Source: Rhizophagus prolifer (lineage: Eukaryota > Glomeromycota > Glomeromycetes > Glomerales > Glomeraceae). Taken from it: 64,000 nt of DNA. Position 1 is the stretch's first letter. The number at the start of each line of letters is the position of its first letter. This document shows, one piece after another, positions 26,775 through 36,835 of this stretch. Under the pieces are notes generated by a model. It saw only the letters and a list, made by a program, of their open reading frames with translations, was not told where the DNA came from and ran no database searches. The stretch is from assembly GCA_019425655.1 (NCBI GenBank), contig NQWY01024837.1:62001-126000 (forward strand). The letters are read 5' to 3'. Both the position numbers and the translations under genes were made by a program.

Positions 26775-28193
26775 ATGAGAAAAATGGAACAATACAGAAT
26801 AGAAAGCGATTTGCTTGGGGAATTGGAAGTTCCCGCAAATGCCTATTATGGAGTGCAAACGCAGCGTGCTATTAATAATTTCAATATTTCAGGTCAGAGA
26901 TTATTCTCTTATCCGGAGTTCATCAACGCTTTGGCTTATATCAAAAAAGGAGCGGCAAAAACCAATTATGAATTAGGCCTTCTTGAAGAAAATCTTTATC
27001 AAAATATTATCAAAGCATGCGACAAAGTTATTTCAGGAAAATATAACCAGGAATTCCCGATTGATATGATACAAGGCGGCGCCGGGACTTCCGTGAATAT
27101 GAATGCCAACGAAGTTATTGCTAATATTACTCTGGAACTTTTGGGCCATCAAAAAGGAGAATATCAGTATTGTTCACCCAATGATCACATTAATCTCTCC
27201 CAATCCACCAATGATGTCTATCCAAGTGCGATAAAGATTGCGCTTTATAATATGAACAAAGTTTTAGTTGAAAAACTGAAATTAATTATTGAAGCTTTTC
27301 GCCAAAAAGGGATTGCGTTTCAGGATGTTATCAAAATGGGAAGAACTCAGCTTCAGGATGCAGTTCCAATGACAATGGGGCAGGAATTCGAAGCCTTTGC
27401 AGCAACTTTGGAAGAAGATATCGAAAAATTAAATAATAATGCGCTTCTCTTTGTAGAAGTCAATATGGGCGCAACAGCCATTGGAACTGGCTTAAATGCT
27501 CCAAAAGGTTATGCTAAAAGATGCGCAGAGAATCTGGCAGAAATCACCGGAATCCCTATTGTTTCCGCACCGGATCTTGTAGAAGCTACACCAGATACTG
27601 GCGCTTACGTCATCTATTCGTCGGCTATGAAAAGAATGGCTGTAAAGTTGTCCAAAATCTGTAATGACCTGAGATTACTTTCATCCGGTCCGCGAGCAGG
27701 ATTGTACGAAATCAATCTTCCACCGATGCAGCCTGGTTCTTCAATTATGCCGGGAAAAGTCAATCCTGTGATTCCGGAAGTTGTCAATCAGGTTTGTTAT
27801 AAAGTGATTGGAAACGATTTGACAGTGACATTTGCAGCAGAAGCTGGACAATTGCAGCTTAATGTGATGGAACCTGTACTTTGTCACGCTATTATGGAGA
27901 ACATCCATTTTCTATGTAATGCGTTGGATACGCTTCGGGAAAAATGTGTTTCAGGAATTACGGCTAACAAAGAAGTTTGCCTTAATATGGTGAAGCACAG
28001 CATAGGAATTGTAACAGCCCTGAATCCGTATATCGGTTATAAAAATTCAACAAAAATCGCCAAGGAAGCTTTGGAAACCGGGAAAAGTGTTTATAATCTT
28101 GTGATAGAACACCAATTGCTATCACAGGAGAAGTTAGACGAAATTCTTGATCCGAAAAACATGCTGAATCCACACAATAAATTTACAGTTTAA
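26775..28193 (+). CDS. aspA: Aspartate ammonia-lyase
   Basis: 472 residues, fumarase/aspartase superfamily. The signature G-S-S-I-M-P-G-K-V-N-P lies at ~317-327, and the conserved substrate-site stretches T-S-V-N-M-N-A-N-E and S-Q-S-T-N-D-V-Y-P are present. It converts aspartate to fumarate and ammonia. The start could instead be the second ATG at 26784. Separation from class II fumarase rests on overall pattern (Y-R-I-E-x-D-L-L-G-E-x-x-V-P at the N-terminus), so aspartase is likely but not certain. The stop overlaps the next start (TAATG). Confidence 0.88.
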   Translation: MRKMEQYRIESDLLGELEVPANAYYGVQTQRAINNFNISGQRLFSYPEFINALAYIKKGAAKTNYELGLLEENLYQNIIKACDKVISGKYNQEFPIDMIQGGAGTSVNMNANEVIANITLELLGHQKGEYQYCSPNDHINLSQSTNDVYPSAIKIALYNMNKVLVEKLKLIIEAFRQKGIAFQDVIKMGRTQLQDAVPMTMGQEFEAFAATLEEDIEKLNNNALLFVEVNMGATAIGTGLNAPKGYAKRCAENLAEITGIPIVSAPDLVEATPDTGAYVIYSSAMKRMAVKLSKICNDLRLLSSGPRAGLYEINLPPMQPGSSIMPGKVNPVIPEVVNQVCYKVIGNDLTVTFAAEAGQLQLNVMEPVLCHAIMENIHFLCNALDTLREKCVSGITANKEVCLNMVKHSIGIVTALNPYIGYKNSTKIAKEALETGKSVYNLVIEHQLLSQEKLDEILDPKNMLNPHNKFTV

Positions 28194-28980
28194 TGAACAA
28201 GTTTCAAAAGTTAATAAAGTCCATTCAATATATTATAAAGCAACCAAGTGTTGTTAATCTGATTCTTGATCAAAATGATGTCAGAAAACTGGAATTTCAA
28301 AAAAAACATCCTCAATTATTAAGTTTGCCGGAAGTTTCTCTGGACGAAATTACTAATGGTAATTTTGAATCCAATGTTGATTTGTTTATTCTTGACGGCG
28401 GTTCTCTTCCAACAGATTTAGCTTTATTGAAGACTCTTGCGAAAGGGAAAAGTTCATATTTCGAAATCGGGACCTGGCGAGGAGAAAGCATTTGGAACAT
28501 CGCTAAAGAAATAGATGACTGCACAACCCTGAATCTTTCCCAAGCTGAAATGCTAGCAATGGGTTGGAACAAAAAATATGCGGAATTACATGGTGTTTTA
28601 TCAAAGAATAATTCAAAAATCCTGCATTTGGAAGGCAATACAAAAACCTTTGATTTTGCCGGACTTGGTAAAAAATATGATCTGATCTTCATTGACGGAG
28701 ATCATTCTTACGAGATGGTAAGCAGGTTTTCAAACATCTCGTTCACGATAATTCGGTTGTGGTCTGGCACGACTACGCTTACAACCCGGAGAAAATTCGT
28801 TACGAAGTCTTCAAAGCTATTTTGGACGGGACACCAAAAGAATTTCATAAAAATCTTTACCATCCACAAAATACAATGTGTGCCGTTTTCACAAAAGAAA
28901 ATTTTAAAACGTCCACTTTTGAAAGCCCTAAAACTCCAAAATTTTTGTTTGAAGTTAATCTAAAATCCAATAAATTTTAA
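28193..28980 (+). pseudogene. Class I SAM-dependent methyltransferase, frameshifted
   Basis: Residues 1-176 read as a methyltransferase (F-E-I-G-T-W-R-G-E-S as the SAM loop, D-L-I-F-I-D-G-D-H-S-Y as the following strands). After Val176 (28718-28720) the frame continues with residues unlike any family. The expected continuation (V-F-K-H-L-V-H-D-N-S-V-V-V-W-H-D-Y-A) is found in another frame from about 28723 to the stop at 28978-28980. A net loss of one base (modulo three), probably with a few residues, at about 28720 explains it. The unshifted reading would end at 28963. It could be a recent inactivation or a sequencing error. Followed at once by the GT2 gene, so the cluster was built as an operon. 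Confidence 0.85.
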
Positions 28981-29892
28981 GTGAAATTCCTAATCATCAT
29001 TCCTGCCCACAACGAAGAGAATAATATTTCCCAATGCTTGAAATCCATTAAAAATCAGATTTTTAAAGATTTCGTTTGTGTTATTGTGAATGATGGTTCC
29101 ATCGATAGAACTTCTGAAATCATTAATAATTTCAAAGTTCAAGATTCAAGATTCAAGGTTTTGGATTTAGAAAAATCCGAACATTCTCCTGGTGCAAAAA
29201 TTGTGAGAACTTTTAATAAAGGTTTAGAATCTCTTGATTGGAAAGGCTTTGATGTGATTTGTAAATATGATGCAGACATTGTTTTTCCTCGTAATTATTT
29301 AGAGAGAATCAACCAGGTTTTCGAAACCAATCCAAAAGCCGGAATTGTTTCCGGTTTGGTTTACATTAAGAAGCATAAGCAAAATCCTGAAATCAAAAAT
29401 CTAAGAAATCCAAACGAAAATTGGTTGGATTTCAGCAACAAAAATCACGAGTGGATTTTTGAAGATTTATCTTCCAGAAACCATGTTCGCGGACCTGTAA
29501 AAGCTTACAGAAAAGAATGTTTTGAAGATATGAACGGTTTGCGAACAGTTCTCGGCTGGGATAATCTGGATATTTTATTAGCAAAAAAACACGGTTGGGA
29601 CATTGTCACTATTAAAGACATTTGGGTAAAACATTTGCGCCCGACAGCTTACAAATACAAATCGCAAAAAGCCGAAAAATTGGGTCAATATTTTTATAAC
29701 ATTGGTCTGAGTTTGCCTCTGGCTATGATTTCTTCTGCAAAATCCAGTTTTAAAAATCATTCTGCAAAAGAATTTTTTATCACAATCAAATCTTTTCTGA
29801 AACAAAAAGACCAACGAAATCTAAGCCAAGAAGAAATCCAATTTATCCGAAATCTACGCTGGAAAGAATTTTTCAAAAATTTCGGTTTATGA
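28981..29892 (+). CDS. Glycosyltransferase family 2
   Basis: 303 residues, GTG start abutting the previous stop. The GT-A fold is clear: I-I-I-P-A-H-N-E-E-N at 4-13, V-N-D-G-S-I-D at ~38-44, and a metal-binding D-A-D (~99-101, in C-K-Y-D-A-D-I-V). W-D-N-L-D near 188 corresponds to the acceptor-side motif. No membrane helix. It transfers a sugar from a nucleotide donor to an unknown acceptor, probably a cell-surface glycan or glycolipid. Overlaps the next gene by 4 nt. Confidence 0.92.
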   Translation: MKFLIIIPAHNEENNISQCLKSIKNQIFKDFVCVIVNDGSIDRTSEIINNFKVQDSRFKVLDLEKSEHSPGAKIVRTFNKGLESLDWKGFDVICKYDADIVFPRNYLERINQVFETNPKAGIVSGLVYIKKHKQNPEIKNLRNPNENWLDFSNKNHEWIFEDLSSRNHVRGPVKAYRKECFEDMNGLRTVLGWDNLDILLAKKHGWDIVTIKDIWVKHLRPTAYKYKSQKAEKLGQYFYNIGLSLPLAMISSAKSSFKNHSAKEFFITIKSFLKQKDQRNLSQEEIQFIRNLRWKEFFKNFGL

Positions 29893-30932
29893 AAAGAATC
29901 GCTTACGTAGAACTCGATACGCACGCAGAATTAGCCGCTAACTTCTATGAATTGACAAAAAATTCATCGGAACTTTCTGTTGATTTCTATTTCTCGGAAA
30001 AGATTTTTAAACTGTTGAACATTCACGGGAAAAATGTTTTCCTAACCGATTATTCCCAGCTTTTAGAGATTTTGGATAAGATAAAGTATGATTTAATTAT
30101 TATTGGAACAGTTCATCGTCATTTCATTTTCTACAAAGCAATTGTGCAGAAATTCAACACGGCAATTCTTGTTCATAATCTGAATTTTACTAAAGCTTCA
30201 AAATGGGAATTATTCAAAAATATTTTCAAAAATGATTTTAAGTATCGTTTGAAATTATTTCTGAAAGAAGGACTCTTGGAAGCTCCAAAAGTCTATCAAA
30301 AATCAAAATATCTTTTGGGAATCGACGAATTGATTTCTCAGAAAAATAATCTGAAATTTTTACCGGTTTATTTTAATCAATTCGATTCCGAAAAATCAGA
30401 TAAGGAAACAATCAGGATTGTAGTTCCTGGTACTGTTTCGCAAAGCAGGAGAGACTATAATACGTTTCTTTACAAGCTGAAAAACTTTGATAATACCGAA
30501 GTCCATTATGAAATTATTTTCCTTGGGAAAGCTTCCGGAAAAGAATTGGAAAAATTAAAGTCAATTATAGATAAACTCCCACAATTCATTAAAATACAGT
30601 TTTTTGAACATAAAATTCATCAGCAACAATTTGATGAATGGATGAGAAAATCAGATGTTTTATATTGCCCAATTCAAAATGAAACTGAATTTTTATCTGT
30701 CAAAGAAATCTACGGAAAAACTAAAATCAGCGGCAATATTGGAGACGCCATCAGATATGCAAAACCAGCGATTTTTCCCACAAGCTATGAAAGCGATTTA
30801 GAATTTATCATCCCGGAAAAAGAGGATTTACAAACTCAGCTTTCCGAAGTAAAAAATCAAAGATTCGACTTTAAACTATACTCAAGGGAAATTATTTCAA
30901 GAGAATTAATTCAATTAATAAAAAAACTTTAA
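29889..30932 (+). CDS. Glycosyltransferase-like protein (GT-B type)
   Basis: 347 residues. N-terminal Rossmann-like half (R-I-A-Y-V-E-L-D-T-H-A-E; L-I-I-I-G-T-V-H-R-H) and C-terminal half beginning R-I-V-V-P-G-T-V-S-Q-S-R-R-D-Y, typical of GT-B donors-binding domains. The late E-I-Y-G-K-T-K-I-S-G stretch takes the position of the nucleotide-sugar loop. Not assignable to a GT family by eye. Coupled by ATGA to the GT2 gene. Its stop overlaps that of the convergent FUSC gene. Confidence 0.7.
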   Translation: MKRIAYVELDTHAELAANFYELTKNSSELSVDFYFSEKIFKLLNIHGKNVFLTDYSQLLEILDKIKYDLIIIGTVHRHFIFYKAIVQKFNTAILVHNLNFTKASKWELFKNIFKNDFKYRLKLFLKEGLLEAPKVYQKSKYLLGIDELISQKNNLKFLPVYFNQFDSEKSDKETIRIVVPGTVSQSRRDYNTFLYKLKNFDNTEVHYEIIFLGKASGKELEKLKSIIDKLPQFIKIQFFEHKIHQQQFDEWMRKSDVLYCPIQNETEFLSVKEIYGKTKISGNIGDAIRYAKPAIFPTSYESDLEFIIPEKEDLQTQLSEVKNQRFDFKLYSREIISRELIQLIKKL

Positions 30933-32077
30933 GACTTTTCTTTTTTAAAACTCTTTCTCAAAACAATTTTCGACTTTCTCAAACCTTTTATTGAATTAAA
31001 CCTGATTCTCTCATTATACAAAAACCAACCACCAACACAGCCGATAACACTACCGATTAAAATCTCCAACAATCTCATTTTTAAAAGGTAATCAGGATTA
31101 AGTGAAGTGGAGCTTCCGGTTTCAGCAAGCAGAATTCCCATTGGAGTCAGAAACATTACTGCTAATGCATAATGCCTCGTAATCAGCATTTCCACAATGA
31201 TCTGAAGACAGATAATTGCAATGCAAATCCACAATGTATCATTAATGTAAGAAAATATAAACCACGCAATCACAAGGCCTATCAATGTACCAATAATCCT
31301 GTGAAGACCACGTTTCCAGATGTGATATTGGTTGACACCTTGTAAAACTGCCAAGCTGGAAACCGGAATCCAGTAAGGATAATCAAGTTTAAAAATCTGT
31401 CCAATCAAAACCGAAGCAAACATACAGATCCCGATAATTTGAGATTCTACAAGATTAACATACGGATTGATCTGGAGCGTAGTTACATTTTTACTAGGTT
31501 CTTTTTTGGATTTTAATAAAGTATAAATCAAGCAAATAAGACAAGCATTCAAAGTCCCGATGGTGAAAACGCCGATTTTCTGCGGAATAGCTTCCGGATT
31601 GCGGGGAAGTCCGATAGCCATAGAAGCCATCATAATAAAGAAAAAACTTCCCGGAGGTTTGAGATTGAAATACCGGACAATATAATAAGCTATTGCTGAA
31701 AAAATCCCAAAAGCTAAAGGTGCAATCCACATATTGAAACTAAAAACCAAACCGAAAATGTAAGAAATAATCATCCCGAAAGAACAGACAAACATCTTCA
31801 TCATCATTTCAAAAATATCTTTTGTATTCGGGATGTAAAGAATTACCAAGCCTGCCAGACTTGCTGTTAATGAAGCCTTTACATTTCCGGAATAATATCC
31901 GAATGTCAAAGGAATCCCAACAGAAAGTCCCGCAAGAAACGGGATGTGCCAACTTCTGGGTGATGGTTTCAGTTCAAAAAATGATCCGATTTCTTTTTTT
32001 ATATTGATTTTCAATGGATTGATTTTACTTTTAGAATTAGAAACAGCGATTTGAAAAACTATTTTTTGCCAGTGCAA
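30929..32077 (-). CDS. FUSC-family membrane transporter
   Basis: About 382 residues with ten or so membrane helices in two bundles separated by a polar region (~195-215). The fusaric-acid-resistance/aromatic-acid exporter (FUSC) pattern is seen in the second bundle (W-I-P-V-S-S-L-A-V-L-Q-G, W-K-R-G-L-H-R-I-I-G-T-L-I-G). No ATG lies near the N-terminus; the coordinate uses a TTG at 32077, and the true start could be a few codons downstream. Substrate unknown. Monocistronic. Confidence 0.82.
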   Translation of the reverse strand: MHWQKIVFQIAVSNSKSKINPLKINIKKEIGSFFELKPSPRSWHIPFLAGLSVGIPLTFGYYSGNVKASLTASLAGLVILYIPNTKDIFEMMMKMFVCSFGMIISYIFGLVFSFNMWIAPLAFGIFSAIAYYIVRYFNLKPPGSFFFIMMASMAIGLPRNPEAIPQKIGVFTIGTLNACLICLIYTLLKSKKEPSKNVTTLQINPYVNLVESQIIGICMFASVLIGQIFKLDYPYWIPVSSLAVLQGVNQYHIWKRGLHRIIGTLIGLVIAWFIFSYINDTLWICIAIICLQIIVEMLITRHYALAVMFLTPMGILLAETGSSTSLNPDYLLKMRLLEILIGSVIGCVGGWFLYNERIRFNSIKGLRKSKIVLRKSFKKEKS

Positions 32078-32138
32078 AATTACCCATTAATCGTGGAAAT
32101 TCAAATTCTAATGAAATGAGAAATTGCATAAAAATCGC

Positions 32139-32146
32139 TATTTTTG
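32139..32146 (+). promoter_or_regulatory. -7 promoter box of the UvrD-type helicase gene
   Basis: TATTTTTG fits TAnnTTTG and predicts a start near 32151, a 20-base leader to the ATG. A TTG exists 12 bases upstream, shorter than the usual 17-23 spacing. Confidence 0.5.
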
Positions 32147-32170
32147 TTATCTTAAAATTTTGAGACTATA

Positions 32171-34498
32171 ATGGATTATCTGAAAGGATTAAATGAAGCA
32201 CAGTTTGAGGCAGTTACTACGTTACAAGGACCGTTGATGGTTTTGGCGGGCGCAGGTTCCGGCAAAACCAGAGTTCTGACGATGAGGATCGCGCATCTGA
32301 TTACCAATGGTGTTGACCCTTTCAATATTCTGGCTTTGACCTTTACCAACAAAGCAGCAAAAGAGATGAAAGAACGTATCGCAAAAGTCGTTGGCGTCAG
32401 CGATGCGCGGTCACTCTGGATGGGTACATTTCACTCGGTTTTTGCACGTATTCTCAGAAGCGAGGCGCATTATCTCGGTTATCCTTCCAACTTTACGATT
32501 TATGATGCACAGGACGCTCTCAATGTTTTGAAGAAGGTGATAAAGGATATGAACGTTGATGCGGAAATTTATAAGCCAAAGAAAGTTTTGGCGAGAATTT
32601 CTCAATACAAAAATAATCTGATTACGGTTAACGCCTATTTCAACAACCCGGAATTGATGGAAGCTGATGAAAGAGCGAATATGAGATTGATTGGTGAAAT
32701 TTACAGAAAATATGTCGAAGCCTGTTTCAAAAACGGCGCAATGGATTTCGATGATTTATTATTGAAAACCAATGAACTATTAACAAGATTCCCTGAAGTT
32801 TTAGCTAAATATCAAGACAGATTCCGATACATTCTGGTAGATGAGTATCAGGATACAAACCATTCTCAATATTTGATTGTCAAAGCTTTAGCTTCTAAAT
32901 TCGAGAATATCTGTGTCGTTGGAGACGATGCACAGTCGATCTATTCATTTCGTGGTGCGAATATCTATAATATCCTGAATTTCAAGAAAGATTACCCCGA
33001 TGCGGTAACCGTTTCTCTGGAACAGAATTACCGTTCTACCCAAAATATCGTAGATGCAGCCAATGTTGTGATTTCTAAAAATTTACAACAATTCAAGAAA
33101 AATGTTTTCAGCGAAAATGAAGTCGGGGAGAAAATAAAAGTCTACCGAAGTCTTTCCGATGCTGACGAAGCGAATTTTGTCTCAGCCAATATTTTTGAGT
33201 TGCATAACACACAACAGAGAAAATTCTCAGACTTTGCGATTCTTTACAGAACCAACTCGCAGACCAGAGCTTTTGAAGATGCGCTCAGAAAGAAGAATAT
33301 TCCTTACAGAGTTTATGGCGGATTATCTTTCTATCAAAGAAAAGAAGTCAAGGATCTATTGGCTTACCTCAGGATTTTGGTTAATGAAAATGATTCCGAA
33401 GCCTTGTCAAGAATCATCAATTATCCGGCAAGAGGTATTGGAGAAACAACGCAAAATAAACTGATTGTTTTTGCAGATTCCCGCAATGTTCCGATAACTC
33501 AGGTTTTGGATAATCTTGGATTTTATGCACCACAATTGGGTTTAAATAATGGAATTATCACCAAACTCGGCGATTTTTGGGCGATGATAAAAGCGTTTCA
33601 GGTGATGTTGAAAACAGAAAATGTGTACGACGTTGCAATGGAAGTGGCGAAACGAAGCGGTTTGATTAAATTTTTAAAAGAAGATCAAACGCCGGAAGGT
33701 ATTTCCAGAGTTGAAAATATCCAGGAATTACTGAACTCAATGCAGGGTTTTATCGAGGAACAAAGACAGATTGAAGATGGCGACCCAAGCTTGTCCAATT
33801 TCCTGGAAAATATTGCATTATCATCCGATACTCAGAACGATAAAGATGAGGGCGAAAAAGTGTCGCTGATGACCATTCACTTATCGAAAGGTTTGGAGTT
33901 TCCTGTAGTTTATCTTGTTGGACTCGAGGAAAATCTATTTCCAAGTTTTATGAGCTCATCCACGAGAGAAGAACTCGAAGAGGAAAGACGTTTGTTCTAT
34001 GTCGCATTGACAAGAGCGGAAAAGCAGGCTTATTTCACTTATGCTGTTTCCCGTTTCCAATGGGGAAAAATTACAGATTCGGAACCGTCAAGATTTTTGA
34101 GCGAAGTGGATTCGAAATATATAGAATTCATCAACCCAATGTTGGAAGCAAGATTTGTGAACAATTCCGGAATCAATTCTAATATTTTTGATGAAAGGCC
34201 GTCTGAACCTAGATTTTTCAAAAAGAAAGAGGAGAAAAAAACGCTGGAGAGAAATATCAATAATCCACCACCAAAAAAGACTTTAAAACCTGTCGCCACG
34301 GCTAAGATTATTAATCCAAGCGGCTCATCTTCAGAAGATATAGAAGTAGGTGACAAAGTTCGCCACGACCGTTTTGGTATTGGAGAAGTGACTTTTCTGG
34401 ACGGAACCGATCCTCAGAATATCAAAGCTAAAGTTATTTTCAGTAACGAAGGCGAGAAAAACCTTATTCTGAAATTTGCTAAATTGACCAAGATTTAA
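32171..34498 (+). CDS. UvrD/PcrA-type superfamily 1 DNA helicase
   Basis: 775 residues. SF1A motifs in order: I G-A-G-S-G-K-T-R (~27-34), Ia T-F-T-N-K-A-A-K-E-M, II D-E-Y-Q-D-T-N, III G-D-D-A-Q-S-I-Y-S-F-R-G-A, IV N-Y-R-S-T, V L-M-T-I-H-L-S-K-G-L-E-F, VI V-A-L-T-R-A-E-K. The C-terminal extension has the PcrA/UvrD RNA-polymerase-binding Tudor-like module (G-D-K-V-R-H-D-R-F-G-I-G, ~720-775). It unwinds DNA 3' to 5' in nucleotide-excision and other repair. Whether to call it uvrD or pcrA is a matter of convention. Confidence 0.95.
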   Translation: MDYLKGLNEAQFEAVTTLQGPLMVLAGAGSGKTRVLTMRIAHLITNGVDPFNILALTFTNKAAKEMKERIAKVVGVSDARSLWMGTFHSVFARILRSEAHYLGYPSNFTIYDAQDALNVLKKVIKDMNVDAEIYKPKKVLARISQYKNNLITVNAYFNNPELMEADERANMRLIGEIYRKYVEACFKNGAMDFDDLLLKTNELLTRFPEVLAKYQDRFRYILVDEYQDTNHSQYLIVKALASKFENICVVGDDAQSIYSFRGANIYNILNFKKDYPDAVTVSLEQNYRSTQNIVDAANVVISKNLQQFKKNVFSENEVGEKIKVYRSLSDADEANFVSANIFELHNTQQRKFSDFAILYRTNSQTRAFEDALRKKNIPYRVYGGLSFYQRKEVKDLLAYLRILVNENDSEALSRIINYPARGIGETTQNKLIVFADSRNVPITQVLDNLGFYAPQLGLNNGIITKLGDFWAMIKAFQVMLKTENVYDVAMEVAKRSGLIKFLKEDQTPEGISRVENIQELLNSMQGFIEEQRQIEDGDPSLSNFLENIALSSDTQNDKDEGEKVSLMTIHLSKGLEFPVVYLVGLEENLFPSFMSSSTREELEEERRLFYVALTRAEKQAYFTYAVSRFQWGKITDSEPSRFLSEVDSKYIEFINPMLEARFVNNSGINSNIFDERPSEPRFFKKKEEKKTLERNINNPPPKKTLKPVATAKIINPSGSSSEDIEVGDKVRHDRFGIGEVTFLDGTDPQNIKAKVIFSNEGEKNLILKFAKLTKI

Positions 34499-34591
34499 AT
34501 GATATAATCTGATAGTATGGTGATTCGATAATCTGACAATGTTTTTTTAATTATCGAATTAACAAATGATCACATCAACCTATTGAAAATA

Positions 34592-35266
34592 ATGATTCGA
34601 GCAAAAAATATACATAAATTCTATGGAACGCTGGAGGTTCTGAAAGGTGTCGATATCCATATCAAACCAAGCGAAGTTGTCTCTATTGTCGGAGAATCCG
34701 GAGCCGGAAAATCAACATTGCTCCAAATTCTGGGAACGTTGGACAAACCTTCTGACATTGGTAATTACGGCACAGAAATCTCATTAGACGGGAATTCCTT
34801 TCTAAATATGAAGGATAGGGAATTGTCAAAATTTCGTAATAAAAATATTGGATTTGTTTTTCAGAACCATCAACTTTTACCAGAATTCACAGCACTTGAA
34901 AATGTTTTGTTGCCGACAAAAATCGGAGGAATTGCGGAAAGAGAAGTGATCGAAAAAGCACATTCACTTTTCGAAGACCTTAATATTGCGCACAGGCTGC
35001 ATCACAAACCTTCTGAACTTTCCGGTGGTGAATCTCAAAGAGTTGCCGTTGCAAGAGCCTTGATTAATTCTCCAAAAATCATTTATGCCGACGAACCAAC
35101 CGGAAATCTGGATTCCAAAAATGCTGATGCCCTTCACCAGTTATTTTTTGATTTGAGAGATAAATATCAGCAGACTTTTGTGATTGTCACACACAATCCG
35201 GTTTTAGCTGAAAGCACCGACAGAAAGTTGGTAATGAAAGACGGACAGATCATTAATAATTTATAA
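34592..35266 (+). CDS. lolD: ABC transporter ATP-binding protein, LolD type
   Basis: 224 residues from the ATG at 34592 (a TTG nine bases earlier is unlikely). Walker [11 protein letters not shown]-loop [10 protein letters not shown], signature L-S-G-G-E-S-Q-R-V, Walker [14 protein letters not shown]-loop V-T-H-N. The MacB/LolD clade is indicated by size and by A-D-E-P-T-G-N-L-D. LolD powers release of lipoproteins from the inner membrane to LolA. The permease genes are not in this window. RadC follows 13 bases later. Confidence 0.85.
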   Translation: MIRAKNIHKFYGTLEVLKGVDIHIKPSEVVSIVGESGAGKSTLLQILGTLDKPSDIGNYGTEISLDGNSFLNMKDRELSKFRNKNIGFVFQNHQLLPEFTALENVLLPTKIGGIAEREVIEKAHSLFEDLNIAHRLHHKPSELSGGESQRVAVARALINSPKIIYADEPTGNLDSKNADALHQLFFDLRDKYQQTFVIVTHNPVLAESTDRKLVMKDGQIINNL

Positions 35267-35279
35267 TTAATAACTCAAA

Positions 35280-35957
35280 TTGAGCATCAAATCCCTTGCG
35301 GAAGACGACCGCCCAAGAGAAAAATTCCTTTTGAAAGGCAAAGCAGCAGTTTCGGATTCGGAACTGCTGGCAATTATCATGGGAAGCGGAAATCGTGAAG
35401 AATCTGCCGTGGAATTAGCAAGAAGAATTTTGAAATCGGTGGAAAATAATTGGCACAGATTAAGTCAGTTATCAATCAAAGATTTGATGAAATTCAAAGG
35501 CGTTGGAGAGGCAAAAGCCATTTCTATTGCAACAGCTCTGGAAATCGGGAACAGAAAATCCCAGCAGGAAGTTCTTGAAAGACAACAAATCAGTAGTAGT
35601 AAAGACATCTTCGAGATTTTACAGCCACATCTTTCAGATCTACCAACAGAAGAATTCTGGGCAGTCTTTCTTAATCATCAAAATAAAATTCTATATAAAA
35701 CCTGCCTTTTTCGAGGTGGAATTGCAAGTTCCGTAGCGGATGTCAGAGTAATTTTCAAAACGGCTTTGGAACACTTTTCTACCAGAATTGTTATAGCTCA
35801 CAATCATCCGGCAGGAAGTCTGAAACCCAGTCAGCAAGATATTGCAACCACCAATAAAATAAAGGATGCCGGAAAATTATTGGAAATAGAGCTTCTTGAC
35901 CACATCATTATTGCTCAAAATAAATTTTATAGCTTCAAAGAAGAAGGGATTTTATGA
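35280..35957 (+). CDS. radC: RadC-family JAB-domain protein
   Basis: 225 residues with a TTG start; M-S-I-K-S-L-A-E-D-D-R-P-R-E-K is the standard beginning of the family. N-terminal helix-hairpin-helix region (~1-95, including K-F-K-G-V-G-E-A-K-A) and C-terminal JAB/MPN domain (~105-225) with metal site H-N-H-P-A-G-S-L-K-P-S-Q-Q-D. RadC is a long-standing name; a repair role is no longer well supported and the activity is unknown. Overlaps the next gene by 4 nt. Confidence 0.93.
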   Translation: MSIKSLAEDDRPREKFLLKGKAAVSDSELLAIIMGSGNREESAVELARRILKSVENNWHRLSQLSIKDLMKFKGVGEAKAISIATALEIGNRKSQQEVLERQQISSSKDIFEILQPHLSDLPTEEFWAVFLNHQNKILYKTCLFRGGIASSVADVRVIFKTALEHFSTRIVIAHNHPAGSLKPSQQDIATTNKIKDAGKLLEIELLDHIIIAQNKFYSFKEEGIL

Positions 35958-36835
35958 TTAAACGACTATCTTATCAAGAAATTGATTTTGAAAAATATAA
36001 TCAATGCGTAGAAAATTCTTTCCAGAAAAATTTCTATTGCAATAAAGAAACGCTTGATTTTTTATGTAAAAATTGGGAACTCCTGGTTTATAATGATTAT
36101 GAAGCTGTGATGCCGATTCCTTTTGTTGAAAAGGCTTTTTTCAAAATCGTAATAATGCCTCTGTTTTGCCAGCAATTAGGAATCTTTGGAAATTCTAACA
36201 GGGAAATCAATCAAATTTTTCTTGAGTATTTTAAAAAGCATTATAATATTCTGAATTACGCTTTTAATTTTAATAATGAATTCAAAACAGAATTATTAAC
36301 GAAAAAAAATTTTGTTATACCTGTTCAGGAATACGCTTTTCTCAGAAGAAAAAAGTATTTCAAAGGAAGAAAGTCAACTGTTAAAACTGCGCAATACTTA
36401 GAATTTAAAGAGGTTTTCACCCACGAGCATATTTTGGATTTTATTAAAAATAATTTCAAAGGCTTAGAAAAACAAAGTGATCAGGATTTTTTCTTGGAAT
36501 ATCTTTTCTTTCTTGAAAAATCAAATAAACTAAAAATGTTCGGAAGTTATTTTGAAAATCACTTGACAAATATCACAATACTAACAGATGATTCGGATTC
36601 GTACTCGCTTTTGGGATTGATAAATAATGAGGAGCTCAAAAATCATAATGGCGCTTCTTTTTTGATTGACAGGATTTTACAACAGAATATAGAATCCAAA
36701 GCTTTTAATTTTATGGGCGGAAGCATCCGTGGAATTGAAGTCTTTTTCAAGAGTTTTGGTTCAGATTTGCAGGAATATCAAGTGATTCAGAATTCTAAAA
36801 AAGATATCATCCTTAATTGTCTAAAAATTTCTTAA
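35954..36835 (+). CDS. GNAT/FemAB-like protein of unknown function
   Basis: 293 residues, no signal peptide. The layout (Q-x-N-F-Y near 25-29, then P-L-F-C-Q-Q-L-G-I-F-G; a second half with F-x-S-Y-F and N-G-A-S-F-L-I-D-R-I; end F-x-K-S-F-G-S) is that of tandem acetyltransferase-fold proteins seen in many flavobacteria. F-M-G-G-S-I-R-G-I-E is its best conserved-looking motif. An aminoacyl- or acyl-transfer role is possible but unproven. Coupled to radC by ATGA. Confidence 0.65.
   Translation: MIKRLSYQEIDFEKYNQCVENSFQKNFYCNKETLDFLCKNWELLVYNDYEAVMPIPFVEKAFFKIVIMPLFCQQLGIFGNSNREINQIFLEYFKKHYNILNYAFNFNNEFKTELLTKKNFVIPVQEYAFLRRKKYFKGRKSTVKTAQYLEFKEVFTHEHILDFIKNNFKGLEKQSDQDFFLEYLFFLEKSNKLKMFGSYFENHLTNITILTDDSDSYSLLGLINNEELKNHNGASFLIDRILQQNIESKAFNFMGGSIRGIEVFFKSFGSDLQEYQVIQNSKKDIILNCLKIS

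Noticed and set aside
28759-28980. Separate small gene of 73 residues
   Set aside because: Its sequence continues the methyltransferase family of the overlapping upstream frame, so it is the shifted C-terminus of one gene.
32124-32146. Full promoter with TTG-N12-TATTTTTG before the helicase gene (similar short spacing at 9425 and 36817)
   Set aside because: Spacing of 12-13 is below the usual 17-23; the TTG is probably chance, so only the -7 box is listed.
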